DNA of 64,000 nucleotides, from contig VZSF01003592.1 in assembly GCA_013398295.1 (NCBI GenBank), forward strand, positions 1-64,000. Direction: 5' to 3'. Below, piece by piece: positions 36,001 to 50,869 of the stretch. The stretch is from Chionis minor. Its lineage: Eukaryota > Chordata > Aves > Charadriiformes > Chionididae. Each line of letters opens with the position of its first letter. Position 1 is the stretch's first letter. Position numbers and translations under genes: made by a program. The notes beneath the pieces were generated by a model. The model saw only the letters and a list, made by a program, of their open reading frames with translations, searched no databases and was not told the DNA's origin.

Positions 36001-39000
36001 CAGCCTACAAAATGCTGTAAGTCACAAGAGTGGCCTTAACATTTCTGCAAGGTTTCCCATTTTGCCCGTATGATGTGCTTTACCCAGACCAAAAAAAAAT
36101 AAATAAATGCGCTCCTCTCTCTGGATGCCAAAGGAGACTTTTGTTCTGGGCAGAAGAAATGCCAGCTTTCAAGACTAAAGATGTCCTGCCTGTCCTATAT
36201 TCTTCTCCCAGGAGCAATATCCCACACGGGAGCGCTGGCCTCGCTGCTGGCGCCGCTCTCCAGCACAGAATTCCCAGCGGCCGGGCAGCGCTGCCGAGGC
36301 TGGGGCATCCTCCGGTGCCTGCCTGCGGACACCGTGCCTCCATCTGGAGCCACTCCGGTCCTCCTCCAGCCCTGCAGCAACGCCATGGCCATGAAAACGG
36401 GCCCCCGGCTGTCCGTGCCCTCTAGACTCATCTCTCCAGCGTGGAAAAATCTTCAAACCCACCAATTTTTGGTAGTACTGTCAGGCAAGCGGAGGGGAGG
36501 CTTCCCGCACCACTCCCAGGGAACAGAATTTTGAGCCAGTTAAGAAAAGGAACTGACTTAGGGGCTGCTTGTGTGTTTTCTTTCATTTCTATAAATTGCT
36601 GTAGGAAAATAAAGGTAAGGCTTTTCAAAGATGGGTAGCAGATTAAGAGGATGTATGGCTTACCATGGCCCTACCGAATCATTAAATTCCCACCCCGCTA
36701 CCTGAATCCTCAATGCATAAACAGTACAGGGGAGTTTTAAAATCCTCATCTTTCAGGATTGCCTTACTGAAAAGCTAAAGGGCACCTGTATTCCGGTGGT
36801 AAAACAGCGGTATTCAATTACTAGGTGGGTTTTACAGCAAAGATAACTCTCCTTGCAAAATTTAAAGCCATGTATCAACATCTTTCTTACAGGTTGGAGG
36901 ATATAATGATGAGGAAAAAAAAGTATCAGGTTTTCACCTTGTTCTCGTCACCCCAGTAGAGAGATCAAAGAACCCCACGTTACCAAAGTAGCAGAGTATT
37001 CCCTTGAGGCCGTAATACAACCATATACTCACCTGCAATTTTTGTACAGTTAAATATACATGCATTTATCTTCTGCAAATACAATATACATTTCTATTGA
37101 CTAAACGGAGCCTGATTACGGCTAACCTTAATAGCTGATAGACAAAATGTGAAGTTTGGATCAGAAATTAAACACTTGGATACCCTTACATTTCATCAGA
37201 AATGAATGCCTACCTACAGCACATGAATTCCACATAAACCTGAAGAAACTGCAACATTAGGCCAGCTGATTAAATCAGACCAGTCAAACACACACCGAGA
37301 AGCCTAGACAGGTTGTCCAACATAGTCAGCCTCTTACCCGTGGGTTTGGTTTTTTTAAAATAAATCCAAATTCTTACATAAAAGCGACAAGACTTTTTAC
37401 TAGTCTTCTTTAACTGAACAAGATGCAATAAATCTCTATATACCATCTAGATATTTTAAGATCGCCACAGACCATTACACTACCAAATTACTTATAGGTT
37501 TAGAGCTTGCCATTATGCAATTAATTGCTCAACAAAAACGTCATTGTTCCTAAGGCAGAAGCTTCACACAGTCGTGGGAATTACGCTATGAAACAGCAAG
37601 CTTTTGCTACTTAGAGGTTTATTATTAATTCCGGATGCAGAATTACACACTCAGAACCGACCAGATTACAACGGCAAAAAACATCTCCACACCAGGCTGA
37701 AAGACGCATCCCAGATTTCCACACTCTGTTCTTCAGACATCCGTGTCATTACCTGACATTCACACCTGCACAGAACCCACGGAAACGTTTATGTACCGTT
37801 CTTCCAGCAGCTGCATCCTGAGAAAACACCCAGTGCAAATCAGGAAAGCCATAGATACGCAAACAAAGCAATCCTTTCCCACATTCACTCTACCCAAGTA
37901 TTTTTCAAACGAGGCCAACGAAAGTAATGTACTTCCTCCTACATCTGTAAGAAGATCCCAAGTAAGTTATAGAAAACAAATTCCCTTTTTTTTTTTCCAA
38001 ACCTCTGTAGATATCCTCCTTCCAGGGGACCTCCAGAAACAATGTGTTGCCACTCTGCAGGAGACAAGAACCCACAGATTCCTTGTTACCCATCATGAAA
38101 GAGCCTCTCCGAAAGACCTAGCGCTGCCACCACTACCACTGCTTTGGGGCGAGTTTTGCCAACTCTCTTCAAAGATCTACCAGACGTGCTGCAGAGACAA
38201 GCATCAACTCTTCCGCACAGCCACAACAGGAAAAACCACATGCTTTTTTGCAGCAGATAGGGTGGACAGAATAAACCTGTCCTGCCTGCTGACAAATAAG
38301 CTGAGGATTTGGTTGAGAGCCTTAACCGTGCAACGTGTCTACAGAAGATCTTCCCAGGGCACGGACAGAGAAGACACCGGGGAAAAGGATGCTGCTGGCT
38401 CTCCGTATGTGGGCTTTTGGATCCCTTCCCCCAGAGCTGAGTCACTCAGATCATACATTTTAAACCTTAGCTTCCCAGTTACTATAACAACTTAATGGAT
38501 TTCTTCTTGATGTTATTAATTACATTCAGTTTAATCTGTTCATACAGGATTTGGGGGGAGGCATTATATGATAGCTTCTCTTCTCCTTTCAAAAGGCTTT
38601 TACATTCCTAACTCGCTCCAAAACTCAGGTGCTCCCCCCATAAATCTCTTTGCACTGAGATAAGGAAATGCTCATATTCCTTCCTTTGAGAACCCAAAAT
38701 AGAAGGGAACGCTTTTTTCCTGAAACCAAATAAGATGCCCAAAATAAATCTGCGAAAGATGTATCCTCAGCTGTTTTTCTACAGTAAGCGCGGTGCACAG
38801 AACAGCTTGTAACCTGGCTGAAAGTGGCATTTATAATACATCCCAGAAGAGAAAGGCTGAGCACTCTGCAAGCAAAACTACTGAGAGCCCAAGCAAAGAA
38901 GCAGTCGGAATCTAATTTATCACGTCTACATTTCACAGCCTCAGGCTATGAGCAGGCAGACCTCTGCTGCTGGAAATGGCAGGGAAATGCAAGAAACTCA

Positions 39001-42000
39001 AGGCAAACCCCAAGGTCCAGCAGCGTTGCGGCGTGCAGAATCAGGCCCCTTCATTTTCACTTGTCTCAGCTTCAGAGCCGGAGACCAGAACTGCCACCTC
39101 TGCCCGACAGCACAGAAACGGGAGAAAAGCGAGGACTTGGCTTCCCTTGGCAGCGCCGCGGGACGGGGAGGACGGGCAGGTTCCCTCGGCCTGGCTGCAC
39201 GAGGTGGGCAGGGAAGGAGGACACTCGCCTGGCTCCATCCATGCAGGGATCAAACAGCACTGACCTCCTGCCACTTCAGACCCGCACGGCATTTAATTAA
39301 CGTTAAAGGCTTCAAACACCAAATCCCTTCCTCTTCCGAAGGACGGTGGGACCCTGGCAGGCCACAGAATGGCTGCAAGCCATTTCAAAGGCAACAGGCT
39401 GGAAAAGCCTGAAAATCAGTAAGTCAGGATGCGCAGAGGGGCACGTGCAGCCTGTGGGAGTTCAGTAGATACTGCCGCGTGTCCATCCAGGGACAGGCCT
39501 TAGCTGTCGGCTGTCTTCCTTCCTCCGCCGCGTGGAGCAGGGGGAGCCGCCACGCTGCATCCCTGCCGCAGGCAGAGGCTTCTCAGCACCCAGCCCAGTC
39601 AACCTGGCTTGGGAGACAGCCTGACTGCAGGTCTCTGCCACAGAAGTTCTGGCAGATACCCAGAGAGTTAATAAATGAAAAGGACAGTATCACCTTATAC
39701 ACTTATTTTTGGGAAAATGTCTACCACTTACTTAAAGAAAAAGAAGTCCTACTTAAAAGAGCCAAACCATAAGTATGGGGACAACCGGGTGCAATAGAGA
39801 ACCTGAACTTCCTGCAGCCCGAACAGCTCGGGAATGAAGCATTCCCACTACTTTCTCCATTTAGATTTATCCATTTCAGCTGTGAAGTGCGGAACTGCAC
39901 TCATCTGCAGAACCATAGCCGCACAGCGCTCGGGATAATTTTAACCCCCTAGACATATGGAGAACACTCCTTTCACCCTCCTCTGCAGAAAAAAGGAAAG
40001 ATGATCTGAGCCTACAGACTTCCAATGGGGAAAAAAAAAAAATCTTCTCTAGATATTTCAAATCAAAAAAATTCATGGAAACTATAATAGTTGTTTATAT
40101 TTACAGTGTCAAAACACGCGCTACATTTTAGTCACCAACTATGCAGTGACACATACAAGAACACAGGGGCAACAATTTTATGCTGCTGGCATTTTTTTTT
40201 TTTATTTCAAACGACTAATTTCTATGAATTTAATTACTCTGATTACAAAGTACAGTTGTTAGACACCTACAAGTACCCTTTTAAAACCTATCACTGTAAC
40301 CATACTTTAAGAAAAATAATTCTGAAAGTATACATCTGAAGTAAAAACCAGCATGAAGCAGCTGAGCGTGCCAGCTGACTGCACTTCACCGCATTAATCC
40401 AGGTGCAGCTTGTTTGCTCCCAAAGACACAATATCAATAATGAAAACCAAACTAGGTTGGCTCTCCTGAAAAGCATAAGCTTTCTTGAAGAAAACCTGTT
40501 TTACACAACCACAAAGTAACGGGTACAAATGCAGAAACAGAAGGAATGCGCTCTGGATTAAAAGCGCTCTGGCACAACGCTGGGAGTAATCACCAAATGC
40601 GCGTGTTTTTAACCTGAAGTACTGGAGATGGGGCTGGCGCGGCTCTGGGAAGAAGCAGGTAGAGCTTAAGGATGGTTTTATAACTATCACTTGTGTTTTC
40701 CCAAATCCACAGCTAATCTGCAGACTGGAAAGACCCCCTGCAGCGCTCAGCGCAGGAAACAGGTATTGAAGAGAAGTTCAAACAGCACGACAGGAGGTGG
40801 CAAAGCCCTGCCTTCAGGACCAGGCCAGACCCCGACGCCTCCCTGCGGCAATCACCCCACCGTTGCCGTATCAATCCACATTTTTTACCTGGCTGGGATC
40901 CACCTCTTAAAACGAGCATTGAAAAAAAATTAAGTAATTCAAAGCTCTGCAACTGCCCAGCCTACTCCACACAAGTAAACTTTAAGAAGTTGAGCCTGGA
41001 CCCGACAGCACCGCAACGCTGTTGTCGAGGCTTCCATTTCAGTTCACCATTTCCTTGCTGGTTTTACACTGTTATACCGGAACGCGAGTGCCGGTGCCTC
41101 CCAATATGCAGGTCTTCGATCCATTAGGCAGCCACGAGACCTACCAAATAAAGAATCAATTAGACATCTCTGCAGAGTGAAATGGAAAAAGCAGTAACTG
41201 CTCCAGGGACGGCACCACGCTGCAGTCTGATCCTAGAGGGACTCCCGGGAAGGGAGAAGGGCGCTTTTCCTCGGAGGCTGGCTGCAAATGCTTTCTCTGA
41301 TGCATTCAAGTCCAGCGTAGGAAAGAACCTTCCTAAAAGATGAGTGCTGCAGGGGGACCGTCACTACCCGAAGGTGAAGCAGAAGAGGAGCACCTGCATT
41401 TCTACTGGGGAAGAGGCATGTGGAAGCATAAACCATTCCATGGAGAGGAGTTTGGAAGATGTCTCCTGCTTGTTCCTTGCTTTATAAATAAAACAACGGT
41501 GCTCACAAAAAAAACCCATGGCTAGCATCAATTCCTCCTGGTAATAAGAGCAACAAACAAAACTCCACAACAGCAATACCTTGGGTCAAAGAAGAGAAGC
41601 AATATTTAATCTAGAAAAATCCATCAAAGAGCTCTCCTGATGCACACAAAGTCAATAGGAGTTTGCTTCGGGCTAAGTTACTGGGTTTTCATCGTAACGC
41701 TTCTCTCTTTTCACATGAGTCTAAACAAATACCTTATCTTTTGCTTACCAAGTACTTCCTAACTTTTGCTACACGTAACTGAATTGAGGAATTAATTTCA
41801 TTACAGCTATGTTACATGACAGGAGTCTTGCACCGAAACAGTACTTGTCTTGTAGAGACGACAAGTCTTAAAGACTAATACTTGCACAAAATTTTTTTTT
41901 ACACTGATAGCAAATGATTAAGAAACAACCAAAGATGCTAAAGAATGTATTTTTCTACTTCCTTCTAGTTAGCTACTTGCCTGTGACCTGATTATTTTTC

Positions 42001-45000
42001 CTTTTTAAAAACTGCCTGTTTTTCTGCAAATATGTGAATAGACTCCAGAAGGAAACTAACCATTAAGTAAACAAGTATTTATTTTTATAGTCCTTATGCC
42101 TGACTTCATTTGAACACCACCTTGTTCTTGCTTTTCTGAGAAAAGGCATTTAAAGTCTTCAATTTATACTCGAACTGATTCATCAGTGACCCACAAGCAG
42201 CTTGGGAAAAAAATGGTCCTGTGGTTCCTCTGAAAATTACAGAAATGAATAAAAATGAATGAAAAATGTGAAAAAGCACACAAGCTCAATTCACCTACAG
42301 AACAGGGGGGAAACACTGGACACGTGGCAAGTAACCCATCAAACCTTTAACAGCACAGGCAGGGGATTTCAGGATACTAAAACTTTATGCATATGCTGAA
42401 AGCAAATGAAAAGCTCAGAATGGGAAAAGATCACCAGCTTCGTAAAGTGCCAGGCTTCTAATCATCCTGCTTATCCAAGTATTTCTCTTATTTTAATGGC
42501 TGTCCTCCAAAGGTCTGCAAGTTACATATATACATAATTCATTAGGAAAGGGCAGTGAATAAAGATTTCTGAATGAATTCTAGAAAGGAAAGGCAAAATT
42601 GAGACAGAGAAAAGGGAGGGAGGAAGGGAGGGAGGGCACAAAAAACCAAGTGAGGAATGTTCACTTCTCCCAACCCTGCCTACCTGGGAAAAACCAGTGG
42701 GAAAGGGTACCCTAAGACCTATTATGGCAGAATATGAACTGTTATGATAGCAGCAGACCACTTGCCTAGATCTTCTTGATGGTGTCCCTCTTCTGGAGTT
42801 GTCTCAAGCACCAATCTGTCGTGAAATCCTGGGGGTCAGCACCAAGGATGCTGCTACACTTCACCGGACCCTCCAACTCTGCTCTGCTTGCCCTGTACCT
42901 CACCACTAAGGCTCCCAGGAGAAGCTTCCAGGACTTTCCAGGCTGACAATGCTGGGACAGGTTTCCTGCTCTCCTTTGAGGATCCCAAAAGATATACCCT
43001 AGATACCCGGAGAGCTTTCTCTGGTGGGAAGAGGAGCACTTCTGGCAGAAGCGGTGACCTGAATCCAGGCTCTCAAAAAAACAGTTCACAACCCGCTGTC
43101 TCCTGCCCAAGGAGGGCTAGTGTGAGTGTGAACCTGAAACACCACCAGGCACTCCCAGGCGAACTATGGAGAATCTTGGGCTATTTCCATGACGGTTTTC
43201 CAAGCTGATGCCTACAGCGATTGCAAATGTTCTACATGGACGCCTTGTCTTCAAGTGGAATGACCAAAATAGGCAGTAGTGGGTTTAGCTCTTGCACCAC
43301 ACGCAGGGACTGTGAGATTTATGATTAGTATTCCTGAGCACACTGTGCATCCTGAGAATATGATTTTCTTTGAACAGAATCCCATCAAACAGAGCAGCTT
43401 CACCCTGAAGGTTTCCATATGCTTTATACTTATTTTCTTCTCAAGAGCTCTTGTGAGGTTGGATCATTTTCTGTTTCTTATTTGGGCTTGTAGCTTCAGA
43501 AATGGTTACTACTGAGGATTAATCATTTCGGATTCCTCTCTTCCTGAAGTTCCTGTTTTCACTATTTATAAGCACTCTTGAAAGTATCCCTGTTGCAAGG
43601 AGCTCCGCTCCAGATTTATCTTTCACATTTAACAAGCGCTCTGGCAATTTTAGAATTTTTTGGTACTGTTTATTCAAGTGGTATGCAGCCTATTTCTTCT
43701 TCAAGCAATTACTGAATTACAAAAGCATGAATGAAATAAAAATCAATTGCAAGAATTTATTTGTCACTCTGAGCATAGTACTGTTCCTTCAACCAATGCT
43801 CCGAAGCAGTTTTTCACCTGATGACCATCCTGCAGGCAGAAAGTATTCAATCCACATCAAGCTGCATGACTCAGACGTTAAGCTTTGTTTAGCAACAAAA
43901 AGGTTACGGAAGGTTCTCCCCCATCAAGGGAAATTTCTCCCCATTTTTCTTGACATTTCATAGTTTACATCCCAAAACTGATTCTTAAACGGCAGTGAGA
44001 GAACACTGTGGCTCCAACAACTCCCAGACTCCTTGTACGCTGCAAATAATGCCTTTATTTGGATTAGTTTTCAGAAGAAACACTGCTTTTTAAGTGTGTC
44101 AGTGACACCTGAGTTCACTCAGAACCCCAGGCAAAAACAAAAATTAAAATATCACGGTTATTTATTCTAGCAAAGGAAAGGGTCAACTTCTTGTTTACAA
44201 GTTTAGAAATGCTGTTATAAAAGGAAAACATCTCAGAGAATACTGAGGAGAAAATGCTGGCACGAAGCTCTCACTCCAGCCATCTTTCGCAGCTTCCCTG
44301 AGGTGTCTTTGTAAAAAAACTACATAACCATCTCGGCAGAATATTGCCTCTAAAACATTGCCAACAAGCTCCTTCTAGGTTTAGGAGAGCAGGGATGACT
44401 TCTCTTCCAGACATGACTTACAAAGCCACCCTACAGCATCAGCGCGTTAGCTGCTCCCCACGCTGCCCTGCTTCCCGGCTCTCCGCCGCCTTCAGGACCA
44501 TATTGTTTCCTTGAATTTATTTTAGATGACCTCTCTTTCCCCTTTTCTCTCCTCCTCCTTCTTAACTTGTAGAACAGAGCTTCTGCTCTGGGCGTTCTTT
44601 TACAGCACACGCCTTGAATATCTCGCGCAAAATAATTCTTTCATCGCAAACATCACGCCAACAATCCCTGTCTTACTTCGTGCAACTTGAAAAGTGTTTG
44701 ATAAAAAAGGTGGTAGTACCTGCTGCTTGGTTACCCTTTTAGTCAACCTTTTGTTACCTGTTACGTATTAACTATAGTCACTCCAGTTCTGCCGCTGCTC
44801 ACTAACACTTCGTGTTCGGGAGGCATACATTTTACCACAAATAGCTGCTGTTCCCTGCAAAATCTGCCGCTTATAATCAGGTCAAAAGTAGGGTATTATC
44901 AGCTATGCTGCAAATAATTAGAGAGCAAATCAGTACGTATTAACTGTTCAGCAGCTAAGTCAGGCCAGTTTAATGTTAGTGTGCAAATGAAGTGCATTTC

Positions 45001-48000
45001 AGCAAATGACATTCAAAGTATTTCTCAAAAATGTCAACTAATAGTTTGCATCCTTGTGCTGCCACTGAATCGTGGCCTAGACCTTCAACACAACTGCTGA
45101 GGAGGTTTTCCATCCTCTTCCAGGCGTCCCTCGCGACATTCCAAGAAACAAAGAGAACACCAGTCTCCTCAACTTCTCTGACACACTGCAAAGGATCCTG
45201 GTGGCTTCCACTGCTTTTCTGTTATCAGAAACTCATTTAAGGTATGACAAAGTACATCATACACTGAAATACTGGTATTTCATCAAATTTCCTACAGCCC
45301 ACAGGAAAACAGAACTGATGTAAGATTTCTGGGTCAACAAGCAACGGAATCACAGAGGTTTTCAATCACCTGAGGAGGAAAGGTCCTCTGAATTAACTAG
45401 TGTTTCAATTATAAAAAGAAACTTTAAAGGCTCGCTCAGCTCTGTTCCTTCATTTTCAGAGAATGGAATGCAAAGAGAGGGGAAGATACCTCTGAAGAGT
45501 AGCATTAAGGATTTAAAGTCTTCAATGACACAAAAATTCATGAAGCTTGCAGCTCTTTTTGATCAAGTTCATCTTTCCTCTAAGTGCCCAGACAGGACAT
45601 TCCTTAGGCTCTAGCTTCCCCAAGACGGCCTCCGCTGCCTGCTTTGAAGGAACCTCCGGTGTAGGGCACAAAAGGCGCTGACACGCTACGTTTAATGCTG
45701 GATAGTGAACGTCCCACAGGGGTAGGACTGCTCTAATTAAACTTGTGATTGCGGCCTCTGCAAGGAACATCTACATTTATTCCTCAGGCTAAAGCCAGCC
45801 AGGCAAGGGACGAATGGCTGGGTTACTGGCAAGGAAGGGTCAGCATGGCGACGCCAGGGGTTGGATGGAATCCTTCATGGAGCGAAGGCTCAAAAAACCC
45901 TTAGAGCTGACTCCACTTGCTGGGACAGGAAAGCAGTCCACGTATTGCCGCTGGCAAGGGTGACAGCCTAACAGGAAACATCTAAGCACAGCAGGTTTTA
46001 ATGGAAATGTGGATCTTAACTGCAGCTCAGGAAGGCTGCTCATCTTCAGAGCCCATCAAAAGACATTTGTCTGCTTGGCTCCGGCCATCATAGTTTAAGG
46101 ACCACAATTTAGCACATTTCTTAGTGTGTTAGCTGCTCCCATTTCCAAATCCAAGCTCAGAAACTCAACCCCACCCCTATCTGTGGCTTTAACCACCGTC
46201 TAGTGAAGAATGATCCTTCAAGGCATTTCCCCTGTTAGTAGTGGCCCTTATGGGTGTTACAGAAGAAACGGTCATCGACTCACAGCTTGCCAATCCCATT
46301 CCCCTGATCTTAGTCACACTACTACACGCAGCATTTCTACACGTGGGCAAAACCCCCTCAGCTCATGGCAGATCCCATCCTTTTTCCGGTGGCTTTTTAT
46401 GCCAGGTCGCACTGAACTCTCAGCTACTTCCACCCCACCGGAATCTAAGGTAACTTCACGTAAGCCAGCAGTGACTCCGTTATCAGCCACCCATGTCATC
46501 GTGAGCCCAAACGCCAAATCCCACCCAGCCGCATTTCACCGTCCCACAGCCCATCATACGCCATTTGTTTGTGCTAGCACCAACTCTTCCCCGTCTCTCA
46601 GCTCTTTAACGATTTAGCAGTAAAGATGTTCAGCCCATAAGGTACCAAGCTTTGTAATTCTACCCCAAACAAGCTACCTCTTTTTCTACATAAAATAACT
46701 CCCTCCACACGATCCCTTTGATCTACATCATCCCAACTCCCAACCTGCATCTTCAGCACCACCAAGACTGTCCTTTCTTCTTCCAGGCCTTGAACCTGCA
46801 CAGACGCTTCCACATCCGACGTCTCTGTTTGTCACTGCCCGGTTTCATGGTTCCCCGACCAACAATAAGCAACCCTGGGTGCCCTCACGGAAACGCATTC
46901 TCAGTGTCCCAACCCTAATAACCCAACACCTGGTAACACCTCGCCCCACGATGGGACACCCATCTTCCCTCCCCTCTCTCCACCCGCTGGCCACCTCTCA
47001 GCAGGTGAAAGAGATGGCACAGGGAGAAGGAAGCAGAGAGCACTATCCAGCCCGTGGCATAGCTTTTGGCCCCACCTGCCTCCCCGTTCCTCATTGGCAA
47101 AAATATATATAACGCTCTTTACTTGGTTTCCAAAAGGAGAGAACATTCAGGAAGGAGAGATGGATGGAGGGGAGGGAAAAAAAAAATAAAAAATCCCACA
47201 AACCACACGCGCAAAAAACCCACACAGACAGAAGGAAAAGGGAGAAGCAAGGACAACTACAGGGGAAATTTCTGGATCTTCTTCCCCCGACTTATTAATA
47301 AAATAAACAAAGTGTATTGTTAAGTGCACAAACATGAGACTAGTGCCAAACTCAGAGTGCACATGTGCACTTACAGAATTACACTTTTTAAGCATCCGAA
47401 TAGCCACAGATCTAATCCATCATCATCCACTAATCTATTTTCTCATCACTGACAGTAACACCAGATGCTCCAACAGAAAGTGCAAGAAATTCCACTCTAG
47501 GCAGACGCAGAATAATCTGCTCTCCTAGAAAGTTTCCTCCAAGCCTTATTTCTCCGAGACTGGCTTAAGCTATGAACGATAAACATTTACATCTTCGCTA
47601 CAGCTCTCCAAAATTGTCTTTTTAGTATTTGCAAAGTTTTTCATATTTCTGAATACTTCTGTGATTTACAGAAATCATTTTGCACCTAGCCAAGTTCAGT
47701 GCTCCAAGAACACTCTGGGAAATTGTCCCTCAGTCTAATTATACATGTAGTGGAAAAAAAAATAATTTAACAGTCTCAAATTTTTCAATTTCACCGCATG
47801 TCTACTTGCTCTTACATTGCATGACCAGGAAAAATGTTCTTGGCTTACTTTCTTGGTACCATTCATCGTGGTCTCTCTAATGTGTTAACCTGAAAACGGG
47901 ATATACTCCTAAACTATTTGAGACGCAACGGCACGCAGGGCTCACAGACGAACAGAACCAATGCTGGCTTGCCCTCACAGAACGGCGCTAACACAAAAGA

Positions 48001-50379
48001 GAAACAGCCTTTTCATGCAGGTTTTTAGCAGGCAGCATGCTACTGTCAATTTGCCCTTTTTTGGTAAAAACCAAGTTTTTGAAGCTGAAAAATATTTTCA
48101 TAATTAAAGAAATTCAGCTAAAATGTTTTTACCTAAAACAGCTAAATAACCATCCCTCTGCATTGCCTGAAACCAAAACATTGCAGCAGGAAGAATCTGA
48201 AAGTGAAGCTGACAAATTATTTTAATTCTCTAAACTATGAGAAATACAGGAGGAGGAAAAAAACCTGGAGCATGAGTAATAACAGCAGATTAATAGCCTT
48301 TTGCTTTAGAAGCAGTATTTAATGCATGTAGACACCATTCGTTTGCAATAGCCTTCAAGTTTAGGGGAGTTCTTTCACATTGTCATTCGTTCTACGCCTT
48401 TCTAATATTTTTTTTCCATCTGCTAAGGCTATATTTATCCTACTGCCATAATTGTACAATTTCATTTACTGATGGAATTAGTGTAAAGATTTACATGCTT
48501 TATTTTACGCATAATAGGCATTTAATTTAAACAAATAAAGGTATCTCTACGCGCCATTTTGTCACTATTTTTCTCAATGCATAAGAACTACCCACATCTA
48601 TACCGGGACAGCTTATGCCACTTGGATCACTCCAGGGCAGGGTTGTTTGGCTAAAACAAATCATCCCAACTGGCCCAACTTGTCTGCACTTAAAATTGCC
48701 ATTTTAGAAAGGATTTTACAAGTCTGTCCATGGCTACCTATTTCAAATATGGAAATTCAAGACAGTTGATGGTAACAACTTCTCCAACAAGAGTACTGTT
48801 CACAGAGACGATCAGTCAGCTAATCTGTTGTAAGCTTCCGGATAGAGAAGTCAGACTCCCGAGGAAGGAAGGATTTGAATGCTGAATAAGGAGAAACCTC
48901 CACGTGAGGTGGGAAGAGCTGGGAAGTAAGTACAGGGGTGGTTGGGGAAGAATAGGAAGGCCTGGGACACAAAGCTGCCAGCGCTGGGCAAACGGAGGGG
49001 CTGGTGAGTGGCCGGAAAAGCGAGAGGAAAGACGACGAACAAAGCAGGAAAACTCTCTGTAGCACTTTCACGGTACTTCAGAGTGGCAGGAGAGGCAGCG
49101 GCAGAAGGATCTAATGATTCCGCCCGGCACGGTCAGACCAACAGGTACAGGGAAACAGTCTGGACGGTGCGATTTGCATCAAACACACAAAGGCACAGAC
49201 TGGGGCAAAAATAACGGCAAAGAAGGAAACTGCAGTAATCAGAAGGCACAAAGATCAATGAAGAGTTTTTGCAACCCGGCTAGGAAGAGGAGAGGTTGCA
49301 TTTGCAGAAGGTAGCACCTTATTTACCCCCAGAAAATGAGAAAAGGGTCCTACCTAGAAATATCAAAATAGCATGGGATCAGGATCACCCCTGAGCTCAT
49401 GACACAGAGGAGACTTTGCTTGAATTTTTGTACCTGGATGCAAATTTAACCTGAATACAGTTTTAGAAGAAGCAGCAGCCAACAAGGCTGAATTTTGTAT
49501 TTTATTTCAGGATCACATTTAAGCATTACAGTAAAAACAGACTGCTGGAATCTAAAACGTCCAAAGATGAGAATAAAGTAACATATAGGTGTACCTGGAA
49601 TACCTAAGCAGGCACATGGAAACACATTAAAATAGACTGGATGACAAGAGGAACAGATAATCACTATAAATAATCTGCTATATGCAGCCAGTATACCGAA
49701 CAGCGTACTAGAAAAGCACGCTTTGTACTGAAGAGCTTTAGATTCTAGACGATTTATAAATCAGAGATTTGTTTACAATCTGGCCACCATCTCTGGAGCC
49801 GATAGTGAGGCATGCGGCACACAAGCGTCTCTCTGGAAGTGGTATAAAAAGTTCTCTGTTGCATCGGGTTTGAAACGTGCAAAGGCAATTATTCAGCTCA
49901 ATCGGTGCTGCTTCATCTGGCCGTCAGAATTTCAGAGGAAAAAAAATAATAAAGCCTTGTACTAATTCTGCTGTTAAGGTAACTTACAAATCTATCAGGA
50001 ATTCTCTCTTCAGTGTATGTAGGTGATCTCTTGGGATGTTTTCTACTTCCGCAGTTGCCGAGCACCACCCCAAACAACTCTTTACCTCCGTGGCCACGTT
50101 CCACCCCGACAGACGTAGAGTAAACAGCTCGCTGCCCGTCAGAGCCGATTTATCGCTCCTCAACCTCCGCCCGAGGAGGCGAGCGGAGCGGGGTGCTCCG
50201 CTCTCGGGCTGGCAGGCAGCTGGGGCCTGGGAGCCCAGGCGGAGCTGTGCAGGGGCAGCACTCAACTTCCAGATCCTGGCTTCAACTCCCAGCTCCCACC
50301 AGGCGCCCAAGTGAGAAAAGGAGAATCAGAAAAAAACAAACTGACTCAAAGCACATGCTAGCGAGCATGATGCATCGCC
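36001..50379 (-). other. PDE4B: PDE4B first intron, distal part
   Basis: Noncoding, notably free of CR1 copies. It includes a moderately GC-rich patch at 36.2-36.45 kb, a long plus-strand open frame at 37.7-38.5 kb (see findings), another GC-rich patch at 39.0-39.25 kb, AT-rich sequence at 41.7-44.3 kb with a GGGA/GGAA purine run near 42610-42635, a C/T-rich stretch at 46.1-47.0 kb, and AT-rich possibly conserved sequence at 48.2-48.6 kb. No coding exon or RNA gene recognised. Confidence 0.75.
50181..50203. repeat. Perfect 9-bp inverted repeat at the CpG-island edge
   Basis: GAGCGGAGC, a 5-base spacer GGGGT, then GCTCCGCTC. It could form a stable GC hairpin in DNA or in a transcript. It lies in GC-rich sequence just gene-downstream of the island. 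Confidence 0.7.
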
Positions 50380-50869
50380 GCAAAGCCTCGGGGAGAAAAT
50401 GTCACCGCCAAATGAACGCCGGCTGGGGGGGAAGACGCTGACCCGGCGAGAGGTGACAAGGAGCCAGGGCTGCGGATGCAGCTGGGGGGTCCGGCCGGTG
50501 TCCGGCCCGGTCCAGCAGCAGCCGCACGGCACCACATCCCGCATCCCACATCCCGCAGCCCAGGGGAGAGCACCGCTGCCGGACACGGGCGCGACTGGGA
50601 CGCCGTGCTGCAGCAAGGCAGCCTCCACGGGGCCACGGCCAAATGAAGAATTCCAGCAGGAATTTGGGGGGGGGGAGGGAAAAAAAAGGGGGAAGAAAAA
50701 TTTAAAAACCCCCAACAATTAAAGTACCTATTCCTTCTTTGGAAACACACACGCACACACCCCCCCACACCCCCAAAGAAAAACCCAAACCAACAACCAA
50801 GAAACCTTTTTTTTCCTGTTTTAAACTATCGGTTCCCAACGCCATGTGATTCAATAGGACCAAACTTAC

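Noticed and set aside
36181..36534. 117-codon plus frame in a GC-rich patch
   Set aside because: Open frames in several directions at the same place point to composition, not coding.
42888..43208. 106-codon plus frame in a moderately GC-rich stretch
   Set aside because: No family resemblance; frames on both strands are open.
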